Source: Plecoglossus altivelis
Taxonomy: Eukaryota; Chordata; Actinopteri; Osmeriformes; Plecoglossidae
Length of the DNA: 64,000 nucleotides
Assembly (NCBI GenBank): GCA_036571765.1
Contig: BROE01000016.1
Span: forward strand, 12,283,838 to 12,347,837
Reading direction: 5' to 3'
The translations under genes and the position numbers were made by a program. The notes below the pieces were generated by a model. The model saw nothing but the letters and a program-made list of their open reading frames with translations, did not search any database and was not told the origin of the DNA. The first letter of the stretch is position 1. The number at the start of each line of letters is the position of its first letter. This document shows positions 25,501 through 36,600 of this stretch, piece by piece.

Positions 25501-28500
25501 GTGCTTTGGGTTCTCAGGAGAGATTGTTTATAATGGTACACAAACTTTGATGGTGACTCTGTTGCATCATGAAACGGTTTTTGGGGTGGGAAGTTGCTAA
25601 GCACAACCAACCACATTTCTGAGTTCCCAGCGGGTGGTTAGCGTTGAGCTCTTCCGTCAACGAGTCTTAGATGACACACCAGGTGTCTGCTGCCCTTGTC
25701 TGTGTTTGCCCATGCTAATGTCCTCAGCTGAGACATATTCATCATCACCAAATTAATCAGAGAGCGCGGGTGACTTACACACTACATCTGGCACTGCAAA
25801 ATAGGGGAAATATGAGAACTCTGTCAGGGACGCAGTATTCACATCCCAGTCCACAACAATCTCTATTTAGTTAACCCAATACAGAAAAATTAGCAAGGTC
25901 ATTGTTAGGATTGATCATATTTCTTGTTCGTAGTATTAGATATGATTAAGTGACGTAAACATCCTGTTTTGTGATAATGTATCACTTTCATCCCCAGGCT
26001 GGAAAAATTCTACTTTTCTACAGGAAAATGAATGTCAGCATTCTTTCCCGATTTCTAATATGGGCCATCATTCTGGTAGGTTGCATCTTTCGTATCTTGA
26101 AAGAAGATATTGGAAACTGGATTTGGTAGAAGTGATTTGAGACAGTCTTTTTCAAGTATTTACATTTGTTTAGTTCATAGATGATTGTATCCAAAACAAT
26201 GTACACATAGGCCATATTATGTGCAGCAGAAAATCAAGGACTAGTGCACAGTTCTACCATAATGTCTTCCCTCTAAATTTCTGGCCTCGGAACTAATCTC
26301 AAATGCCAGCTTTTAGCACCTGCACTGTAAGAAACGGTTTCAAGAAAACAAATTTGTCTTGCATCAACTGATCAATGAGTCTTAGGTCTACTAAGTCCTA
26401 ATAGGCTGTTCTTTGTTCTATAGGTACGTGAACTCAGTGCATGTTCTAACCACACTACCATGTATGGATGAGTGTTTCCGGGCAGACATAAGTATCCAGA
26501 GACCCAGGGGATAGCCTCTGCCTCTTATTGCTTATGTGAATCTCATGTGAGGTTTGAGAATTTAAAAAGCCTGCATATTGGTTACATTGAGCTCTAACAT
26601 AGCAGAGCTCATGTTCTCCTATCTGTTCGTGGCTAAAGTCTGTCCAAAGACTCAATAAATAGAGGTAGACTAAACAGATGATTTGATGCAAGAGATAAAC
26701 CACTGTCCAGCTCTCCTAGTTGAAGTTCATTCTGGACCTGAACACTGGTGTTCATTAATCTAAAAAGGGTATTTTGTAGCTCGGATTGAACTGAATCATG
26801 TAAGATAGTTTGCAGGGGAGATTTGTTTTGAACTACATGCTCATTCTGGGTGGTCTCAAAACAAATAGAGGCACAGGCTGGCTGCTATTTCATTTAGGGG
26901 GGCACCCGTCCCACAGGGAGACGCTAAGTGTTATGTGAGACGCTGACCCATCTTTGCATCAGAAAACAACAAAAGAGAAGCAATCCACGCTGATAAGATC
27001 ACAACACAAATTCTATATAGTGATAATACGTTTTGCTAAACCATACGTGAACTACTGGTATTATATCATATGATTCTTTGTGAGAAGCAGACCTCAGCCA
27101 TTGGCTGTGATTCATTTGTTTTGGTGGCAGTAATCCGGATGTCCTGCACCCAGTAACTAAGCGTGCTGATGGAGAGGAGTTAGCTGGTAGAAAACACGAA
27201 GGCCAGTAGACTCAGGGTGGTGATACAGGAGGCAGATCGACTTTTACACAGCATGTTTATTTACTGAGTTACTTTGCAATATTGATGTTGATCACCAGGT
27301 TGGATAGAAACACTACATTATAATTGCATGCTGACACCTTTATGAAAGGAGAGTGTGTTCAGATGTTTTCGGAATCACCCTATCCAAGGCCATAGAATGG
27401 GTCTCCTAATGTTATTAGTCTCAATGGCTATGACAAATCTCTCCATTATGTTTCTTATGCTGAATCTTATTGAGTATTATTGTAGTGCGAGTAGCTTCGG
27501 GGACCTGAAATAAATTAGATCCATTTGGGTCTTCCCAGAGGCATAGAATGAAACCACCCTGATATATTATTGTACATTATTATGTACCATTAGGCTGTTA
27601 CCAGTCGGTGTATATGCTCCTAGAATTTCCATGTTATCCCCAGTCTGCACTGCAGAGATGACTTCAATCCTGCCATACTGGACTCTAACCCACCACATAT
27701 TGGAGGTGTTCTCAACAAAGTTGCAATCAAAAGACGGTGCATGTAGGATCAATGTTTAAGTTTTTCAAAAAAAGAGTGTGATTTAAAAAATGGCAAATTC
27801 ATGTAGCTTCTGAAGTGTAAGAGATCAGTTCAGATATTTTATCGTGTCACATCAGAACAGCTCAGAGTTGAGCTTATTTAGCAATTGCTTTATCAGGAGT
27901 CTCTCTTCAACCAATATTCTGCCAGTTTTTTGTGGAAAGACCTTGTTGTTTGTTGACATTTTCTGATACCGTAGTTCTCCAGTTCAGCCTATTTACAGAA
28001 AAATAATGGAACCAAAGTTAAGTGTTTTCCTGAAAAGGTTTAGGGAAATTTTAAATGTGATTGACCAGCACTTGATATTGACTTCTCTAATAAGATTCAG
28101 CCTTCAAGGGGAGGTTTGACGCTGCGCTCGAGCAGCCTCTTGTATTCAAAATGTGCTCTTGACATTAGCGGTTACCCTTGGTAAGCCAAGGAGCTAATAG
28201 CTGCAGCCAGACAACCACAGCACTTGGCTACAGACAGACAGACAAACAGAAAGAAAGACAAACAGACACACACAGTTGACTGCAAAGACCAGACCATCTG
28301 TACTGTAGCAGTGGTGTTGTTGTGCCATGGCTGCCATGGCTGCTGGTGCTTTGATATTCTGGGGCTGCCATGCGTCCTCCTCCTAATAAACAGCAGCCAA
28401 AGTTAATTAAAGCCCAACGATCAGGGCCTGGGAGTGAGAGATTGAAATTGAGCGATTGCCCCACATACCAGCCCGTCCCACATCCTGCCTGCATAGCCTG

Positions 28501-30678
28501 GAGACTCAATCTAGCCACAGCCAGGCTATTTCCACATCATCGATTCTGTCATCTATACAAATGATGGATATCCACCTAACAAGCATGGTGTTTGGGTTCT
28601 GATCTATTGCATGGTGTTTACGACAGGAACACAGAAGACTTCCTCTAAAAAAACAAAGCCATTCAAAGAGAATTATGCACTGTAATAAAGATTGTAATTG
28701 ACCATTACACTGAAGCCTATGCACACTGTTCGTTGTGTTAAGTGATTGAACAGATGTATGTAAATTTGGCCATACATTTTTCCACCTCCACTTGGAGCAT
28801 CAGGAATCTCTATACTGTGAATAGAAACCCCAGATCTTGAATTTAAAGTTTTCTGTAGAACTGATGCTCTTGCAGTTTGTTTGTTTGTTTGTGTGTAGCT
28901 GAGAGACCTGAGGGACCTTTTTGATCAGAGTCTCCGATAATCGGTTTATCTTCCTGACTTGCTTGATTCTGTGGGCCCATGGTTTCGTTTTTTTTGCTGC
29001 CCAATACTGCTTGCTTTATCGCCCTGCATTGATTTGAAATCTGTTTCATTTCCACCCTCAGGGAATCTCTGCAGCCATCCTTACTAAGTGCACACGAGAC
29101 GAAGGATTTATACCTGTCAATAAAAACCTTTGGTAAGTGCTTCCTGACCCTCTAAATCCAGCCACTTTCCTCACAAAAGAAAGGATGAGTTTCCAGCAGA
29201 CACAAATCATGGTCTGCTAAAACACGCGTTTACTTACCTCTAACGACAGATGTGACTGTAAATAATCACCCCTGGCTGTCGGGGGTGTGATGCAGAAGGG
29301 TGATACATTCTCCAACAGGGTCACTCTTTCTCACAGCCAGGTGAATAGAGGCTGTTTTATTTTCCCTACCCCACCTCCCATCCTTTCAGGAGAGCCTCAT
29401 CCTGCTGGTCAAGATACAGCAGAGTTCTGGGAATCAAAACAGCGGAAGGATGTTTGTGTCGTTCATTCACATTAAGACTAAACTGAGTACACTGTATACC
29501 TACTGAGGTAATGCCTTAATGGTTGCTTCATAAGGATAACATAGTGTCATCATCCTACACAAATATTCAATTAGTGTTTTATAGTGATTTGGTATGAAAT
29601 ACAGTATGATTATGGATGTTCATATTTTATAGCTGTTGTATTTCTTCCATGATCTCCCTATATGTTACATGAATCACTTTAATGCTACGTCAGGCATAAT
29701 GCAATTTCTTCGATGATATGTAAGCAACTTCTCTGATGTCCCACAGGGGCTTCAGGATATTCGTGCTCATCCTTCCACATTACCTATACTGGCTTTATGG
29801 GCAGTTCATCATGGGCATATTGAGCTCTTGAGCATGACTCCCTGCCTGCATGTCTAAAAGTAATTAACTCCCAGCCAAGAGTATTTTTTGGCTCCACTTC
29901 AGATAAGATAAAAGATGCTGCCCACTGCAAGGCTCTGGGATGCAGCCATTTTACATTAGATGATATAACATCAAACATTCTTGCACTTAGTAACAGACAG
30001 GGACATGACTTGCTGGCAGAGATTCGTGGGGCATGTGCCAGGGATCCACTATGGAAGCTAATGCTTTATACTGGTTGGCCCTTACTGTAGTTATGCACCT
30101 GCAGCACTGGTAAATATCTGTGGGCAGTTTATACCGGCCTGCCTAATGCAATTCAACACTTTCTGCTGATCCCGAAAACTCAAGGAAATCAAGTTTGGAG
30201 AAGTTGATAAGAGTGTTGTTCTTGACATTGTGTGCACCCAGGTCTCTGTCCTTTGTGACATGTACTGCCTGTTTCTCCTTCCTCCTGCTGGGCACCATGT
30301 ACTTTATAATGGACATCAAGGGTTGGTGGGGTGGCCAGCCTTTCATATATCCAGGTGAACACATTCACACATGGCCTCAGTCTTACTAAACCAATGTAGA
30401 GCAGAAGCAATCACTAGAATAAGAAACTATAAACAAAATGTCTTTCAACTGTCAATGGATCTTCTCTTGATTTATTGTCTGCGTTGTGATCTGCAGGGAT
30501 GAACTCCATATTTGTATACGTGGGCCACTCCCTCTTGGGCTTCTATTTCCCCTTCAGCTGGGAGATGCGTTTCCAGCAGAGTCACTGGGAGCGCCTGTTC
30601 CAGGGTCTGTGGGGCACCTCTCTCTGGATCCTTGTTGCATACCTGCTGTACAGGAAGAGATTCTTTCTCAAAATCTGA
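13561..30678 (+). CDS. hgsnat: Heparan-alpha-glucosaminide N-acetyltransferase
   Basis: Multipass lysosomal enzyme that passes acetyl from cytosolic acetyl-CoA to the terminal glucosamine of heparan sulfate. Exons: 13561-13648, 14024-14118, 14315-14371, 14402-14436, 15503-15621, 17681-17750, 17893-17959, 18818-18900, 21287-21363, 21977-22007, 22201-22361, 23852-23964, 24075-24196, 24838-24961, 25086-25172, 25998-26075, 29062-29132, 30242-30354, 30497-30678. All phases join to 590 aa. Landmarks: hydrophobic N-terminus (residues 9-22); luminal domain starting KMDQAL; first membrane helix (132-154); RLRSLDTFRG; VNYGGGGYW; active-site His226 in QHAPWNG (equivalent to human His269); RVPGVLQRLG; YLGPGGIGD; NCTGGAAGYID; EGFIPVNKNLW; C-terminal YRKRFFLKI. 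Human HGSNAT maps to 8p11, so whether this is the sole teleost orthologue or a paralogue needs a tree. Confidence 0.92.
14127..14244. repeat. Compound (GA)n / (GAGAGAGT)n / (GTGTGA)n microsatellite
   Basis: Ordered blocks of GA, then GAGAGAGT units, then TGTGAG units. It fills more than half of hgsnat intron 2 (14119-14314) and begins 9 nt after the exon 2 boundary. The low-complexity protein frames read across it on the minus strand are artefacts. Confidence 0.95.
15273..15294. repeat. Poly(G) run, 22 nt
   Basis: Uninterrupted G tract in hgsnat intron 4. Homopolymers of this length are prone to length errors in assemblies. Confidence 0.9.
15622..17680 (+). other. hgsnat: hgsnat intron 5
   Basis: A 2.1-kb intron with no recognisable exon or repeat family. 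A short inverted pair CAGTAGG/CCTACTG near 16175-16202 is too small to interpret. Confidence 0.75.
18901..21286 (+). other. hgsnat: hgsnat intron 8
   Basis: A 2.4-kb intron lying between the RLRSLDTFRG exon and the active-site histidine exon. It contains a CACTAGGTGG motif at 20114-20123 that is also found at 15213. No exon was seen. Confidence 0.75.
22362..23851 (+). other. hgsnat: hgsnat intron 11
   Basis: A 1.5-kb intron with no recognisable content. A 170-codon minus frame (23514-24026) overlaps the following exon antisense and has no recognisable similarity. Confidence 0.75.
24541..24651. repeat. TC-rich low-complexity tract
   Basis: Dense CT/TTTC sequence on the plus strand in hgsnat intron 13, about 190 nt upstream of exon 24838-24961. 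Confidence 0.8.
26076..29061 (+). other. hgsnat: hgsnat intron 16 (largest)
   Basis: A 3.0-kb intron. It holds a (GACA)n/(GAAA)n-like simple repeat at 28231-28274 and a short (GTTT)n run near 28877. No coding or RNA gene was recognised. Confidence 0.75.
28231..28274. repeat. (CAGA)n / (CAAA)n / (GAAA)n tetranucleotide repeat
   Basis: Short imperfect tetranucleotide run followed by (CA)n inside hgsnat intron 16. Confidence 0.75.
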
Positions 30679-30982
30679 TTGCTTGACTGACTCCACTCTG
30701 TACATGCCTTGTTTGGTCTCGCTATCTGGCATCCATGTCAGACATCAAGAGATGTTTGCTCTTTGTTGTTGAATAGCCCTGTGTAGTAAAAATGTATTTT
30801 CAAAAAAGCACAGTGGAATAATGTGTGTGGGTAAATGCTTTTACACAAGTGACACTGTCATATCTTACATTCCACAGCTCAATTACTGAAAAAGGTAGAC
30901 GTGATTCGACCAGATGTCTGATTTACTGTCGTCCATGGACACCCCTTAATGTTTTATTTGGTGTCAGTTGTGTTAGGCACTG

Positions 30983-30988
30983 AATAAA
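30983..30988 (+). terminator. hgsnat: Poly(A) signal AATAAA, hgsnat
   Basis: Canonical hexamer about 305 nt after the hgsnat stop codon. It would end a compact 3' UTR. Confidence 0.65.
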
Positions 30989-33340
30989 GTGATTAAATCC
31001 AATATACTGAGGTGGTACTTAACAAATTAGAGTGAGGGATTCTGCTACACTGTAGTAGCCATTATGTGTCTGTTGCCATGGCCACACCTCCTCTCTTCAA
31101 AAGAGTGTACCATCTGCTCTCCGAGTGACAGCACTTTAATAGGGGTCAAGATGGACAGCTCACTAAGGAGTGTCATAAATATGACCAGCACCTCTTGCAC
31201 TCATACTAATGTAAAACTTGGGAAACTATGCATCCGCTTTGCCATACGATAACAACACTGTTCCAAAAATTAGAAACCAGAAACTCACATCCACTTCACA
31301 TAGTGTGTATTTGTTTGCTTTTTAAAACCTTTTTCTTTCAGTTGTTCCATCTTTCCATTGCATTACCACACACAGACATCTGATTGATTCATTCACCTTT
31401 GAAGCATCTCAATGACAGCCACTATTTGAACAATAATTACACTTGTGCTTTTTTAGAGGGTTTTTCCACTCTCAAGCTTTTTGGTTCTGCTGGTACACAG
31501 TGTGAGTCGTCTCCATTACAGGAACATCCTGCTCTATCTAACAATGCTCACGCTTCTACAAGTGTTTACTACTTTAACAGAACAATGAATTCAACATGTT
31601 CCTTTTCGCCAGAGTAGATGCTAAGTAGCATAGAAGGTTTGGTACATTTGAGTGAAATTGTGAATGTCCATTTCTCTATAATCATGTCTGAGAAGAATCG
31701 GGATGCTATTCACTTTCCAAAAAGCCAAACCATTAGATAAGATTGTGGTTACACTTGTCATGAGAGCGTTACCGCATTTCCTTGTTGGCATTGATTTCCA
31801 TCGACCAGATGTCTCAGGATACCTATAGTCTGACATATGGTAACTTTAGCTGTGTTAATAGTTTCTAGCGGAGGCGAGTCATATCAGTATTTTATATCAC
31901 ATGTACATTCCATTTCCCTTTGTGTAGTGTTCTCATTTTCCTGGTAATGCAATGACTAAGACATCCAAGTGTTTAAAAAATCAATTCTTAACAGAAAATT
32001 AATAGCAAAAGGTATGTTTTGTAGCATTTTACATTTTGTTAACATGTATTGACATTGCAAACGTTTTAATTTAAGTGGTTAATTTTTCCTCCACTGTTAT
32101 AGTCATGTGACCAAACACATAGGGTTCTGTTTTGTACAGTATTTGCTCAATGTTTCACCTGGCTCTGCTACATATTACAATGTTCACTTAAGCCTGGGAG
32201 GATCTGGAGTAACCAGGGTTGTCAAACTGGGGGGAAACGTGGGTTTGACAATCCAGGTCCTCGATAGAGATAGGGCCCTTGACAAGCTTGGAAGGAAAAT
32301 TTGTTGAACGGAAAAACAGACAAAACCAAAATGGAGGAGGGGCAAAATCGAATCTCTTCGTTGGGTCACAGATTCATAGAAGCCCCTGGGTGCAACTACT
32401 GTGTAAGGAATATATAGTGGTACCTCCAATTATCTGAGATGTCTACACATGAGAGTAAACCATCAAACGTTTCTGCAATCTGAAATATTGACACGCTAAC
32501 AAAGAATATCTGGTTGATTGTATGTGTTATTGTTGTAATAGTTGTTGAGTGCTCTAACTTCCCATGTCTGCTGTGGTGTTTTGCTACCCACATTGACATT
32601 GATTGTAGTGATTGTTGTGTGATTGACTGGTGCCCTGCCCCGAGGGCAGAGTAATGCATCATTCCAAAGAAGCCAAGATAATCAGCCGGCCTGGGAGGGT
32701 TCCCACACTTAGAGGCAGCCTTCAACCCTGCCAGCACTCCCCGGTCTGTGGATCACCACTGATTTTGGTCACACACACTGCAGACAAAGAACAGCATCCA
32801 GTCACAAGCACAGGCTAGCAAAGAAAAGTCATTTGGGGTTTCATTAACATTGTTGCTCTATGTGGCAGTTATTATAATTTGACATCAGTAAGACAAAATA
32901 CCTGTTGGTGTTAAGAAATTAGGTCGACACTCCAATCTTTTGGAATGCCAATATTCACTAGGTGAGTTGGAGACGGCAAACTATATAGCCATATCTGATT
33001 CCTAGATCTTGAGGTCAGTTCAGGTGTGCCAGTTGGGGTACACCAGGGGTGTGGCGTTTTAATATCAGTTATTTATTAACATTGCTTTATAATATCTATT
33101 ATATAAAATCACAATTGCCTTGACTTGAAATGAAGAATTAAAATGTTAATGCTATATGTCAGTGCTGCTGGCCAATGTTCTTTTTCAATGCTCTAGAACA
33201 TTCCATAGTTTTAAGGAATTGTCCCAATAAAGTAGGAGATACAATAAAATAGGTTATTGGCTAAAGGATTACTGAGAACCACGAAATATTGACTTCCTTT
33301 TAAATTGTTACGATGTCCAGAAATTGCAATCTGTAAATCA
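30989..33340. other. Intergenic between hgsnat and ret
   Basis: About 2.4 kb with no exon recognised on either strand. It contains a hairpin-forming inverted repeat at 32216-32254 and probably distal ret promoter sequence at its right end. Confidence 0.6.
32216..32254. repeat. Inverted repeat / hairpin
   Basis: TTGTCAAAC (32219-32227) pairs perfectly with GTTTGACAA (32243-32251) across a 15-nt G-rich loop. The stem extends by one G:T and two G:C pairs. No gene family was recognised. Confidence 0.7.
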
Positions 33341-33675
33341 CTGTCAAATGATAACGAGGCGAATCTCTTTGTATTAATTTTTTTCTCCGTTTTTTAGTTT
33401 CCTGGAGATTGTATCGTGCTTGTACTGCTCCGGGTGGACCGGAAAGTACATCGCAGCATATTAGCTTGATTTGATCCTCCCCCAGAACGTCGCTACAGTC
33501 GGTCAAGCAGCAAAAGCTGCAGAGACCAGCCCATCAATGGGACGCTCTCAGTGTGTACTTCATCGGCTGCTCTGAGCTACGCACGGGGAACTGATCGTTT
33601 ACTCTGGCTGTATTTTGTATCTATAGGGACGGTTTTGCTTATTCAAACTGAAACTTTTACTTATGGTTGGTGATT
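33341..33675 (+). promoter_or_regulatory. ret: Proximal promoter / 5' UTR of ret
   Basis: G/C content rises before the ret ATG. The region carries two upstream ATGs: 33537 (12-codon frame ending 33575) and 33663 (24-codon frame ending 33737 that overlaps the ret start in another frame). The transcription start cannot be placed from sequence. Confidence 0.45.
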
Positions 33676-36600
33676 ATGGGGCCAACGTGTGGTTTCTTCC
33701 TGGGAAACATCGTCTTCATCTTTCTGTTGGGATGTAAAGGTAAGGAGCAATTAACTTCAATTAAGCTTTAGCGTTTATTGGGCTTCATAGCCCTCCCATC
33801 TTACTATGATAGTTGAGACGACTGCTGAAAGTGTACAGTAGCCTATTGAAAGAACATAATATCTCACTTATATTTAGAAATGAAATGAATCTGTTCCCAA
33901 TCGTCATATTTCTAGTTGATCGATTGCAAGACGTGCGCAAAAGTTGATGTATGCAAAAAGTTTATATAAGAACCCAATTTGTCCTTATACATAATTTTGA
34001 TCTATATAACGTGTTGCTATTTCAGTCAGGGACTGGGATTGTGGTGTTCGAGTGTTGTGTGTAAATTAACTTTTGAAAGCATTTTTATCCATGTTTGTGT
34101 TTCCATTTTTTGAGATTTATCTTATTAGATACGTTTCCCTATGGAGTGTTATCCTAATGCCTAAATTACATATCCGTAGAAAAAGAAAAGTTCTGAGGAT
34201 ATAGGCAAATGAAGTCTTCCTTTTAGCCTATCTTATCATCACGATTGACTTCAAATATTTATTGTGTACGTTTTGGGGGTTCTGAAAAGCGCTGGGTGGT
34301 GGAGCCTAAATACAAATACTAGGCCCATATGGTAGGAAAACGTTGCCCTCTCCCAACATGCTATGCATGGCACGGCACATTGTCTCCCAGAGTAAAATGC
34401 ATGCAGCTATATATCATAATATTATAATCCCATTTTCAATCCTGCTGTCCAACTGAACCAACACTCTCGCCCTAAACAGACTATATATAAAACTTAACTC
34501 ATGGCTTACGTGTGTGTGAATCTCAATGTGAAGCTAGGTCTGTGAAACGGGATGGTCGTTCAAATATAGACCATCGTGTAAAATGTTGGCATTCTTGACA
34601 GCCTATAGGCCTATTTGTAATCAGCCTGTTACAGTTAGAAGCATGTAGGCGGGTTACTCTGGCTATTTAACATATTTGTTTTCATGTTTTGACGTCCGTG
34701 TCGGTTAATCATTACAGTGTTATGTATTGAATACATATTTGGGCATTGGAAGGTCACGCATCTCGAGTCTATCAGTACACTATACAATCCTTGGTATTAT
34801 ACTTATGAAAAAAATATTGTGCAGTGCTCTTCTTTGGTTAGTTTTAATTGTAAAATCTGAAGGCACTTTGAGTGTTGTTTTATACAGCATTGTTATGTTG
34901 TAGTTGCCTCAATAAGTAGAGAACATGCGATGGTAAATCGTGGGGAAATGGTTTTAAGGAGCTGGGATTTCCCAACGGTCCAAATGCATCTTTATAACAT
35001 TTCAATAAATATAAGGTATTAACTAACAGGAAAACGTCAACGCGTGTATATCAATTTGCGTGTATATTGATTTATTGTTTATTGATGTGAGCACCATCTC
35101 GATCATGGGGTAATACAGAGGTGCTGAAATTCATGTCCGGTATTAGTGCGAAGGATGCATGTCACCTGCGGAGCTGTGGAAAACAAAAGCTCTTCGCGCC
35201 CTGCAAGTCTGGGGGCAGGTGTACGGCAGGTGCGTCTGTCTCTGAGCAAACATCAAGTGTTTGTTTTCTTGTAGGGACATATTGCCTGTTAAACAATAGA
35301 AGGCACTGTTCTGGAAACAAATTAAGCCTTAACTCCTTTCTGAAAAAAACAGCCAATCGATTTTTTGTGTGAAATTGGTGCTGTACAATACAGTTAGATG
35401 ATATTCATACCTAAGCCAGTCTGCATTTCTTTTAGTTTGTCGATATCTTGAGAATGTTATCTTTCTCTGGTGACCGGATTTGTATATGACTACAGACCAA
35501 TATCTTTTCCTAAGAGCGCTTTGGAAACGTGCCTTTTTACTCAAAAGATAACCAGTCAACATTAGTCCCTACTTTTATGGTTGTGTACCAAACAACAATG
35601 ACCTTAAAAGACATTCTCCATAACACCTTTAAAATATTCTACCCTCTTTTATGAGGTTAATTGAATGTCACTTGACCAAAAGGTAATTATTATCAAATCT
35701 ATCTATTTGAATTTCAATGTCATACTTATGACTAATAACCCTCTTCTGTGGAACTTTGATACAATATATACAAATAACAAATAGGTTCTAAGTATTGTTT
35801 GGATGCACTGAAGACTCTAATGGTCCCACATAGCAAATTACTAGTAATCTGCATAGTGACTCCTGCTGAGGTAATCACACAAAGGAAATTGAAGATCGAT
35901 GCCTGTGTAATTCCCGTCTGTGTTGAAATGGTGCCTGCACCAAAGTCCATGCTCAGCAGAGTGCAAGGTGAGGTGGCAAGTAAGATACCTCCTAAAACAT
36001 TTCCTGTGACACAGCTTGACTAAAGAGTCAATTGTATCTTATAAATGTCTGGTCATGTTTGGGAAGGATCCATATCGGGCGAAGTTGTGTAAATGCAAGC
36101 ATATAGGTTATGTCATATCAACCATGGTAATGCAATATGCTGCATCTTAACCTGTTCATGATCATGTTAAATTCAGTGATTTTATAACCTATTTTGTTTG
36201 AAACTATGAATGTACTCTCCATTTCTAACCATAGTCTACATGTTTAGATTTAAAGCAAAACACTAGATAGTTGCACCAAAGTCAAATGGTTGAGTTGCAA
36301 TTCTTAAGTTTAGTGTTCAAAATTTTTATAGTACGTTTTCCAAATGAAACCAATATTTTGAAATGTATTCAAAAGACACTTGACATATCGCTGGTTCAAA
36401 GTTCAGCCAGGGTTACCTTAGTTGACCCTTCCCTTGGCTATGATAAACACAGCCTATTCCATTTACGACATGTGCTATGCACATCTCCTCAGCACCACGG
36501 GGATATATATGGATCTGTCCTTGGATCAATTTCTTCTGTATCTACTTTATCATCTGCACAAGCACAAGGAGAAATGAATGTTTTTTTTATGTAAAAGCAT

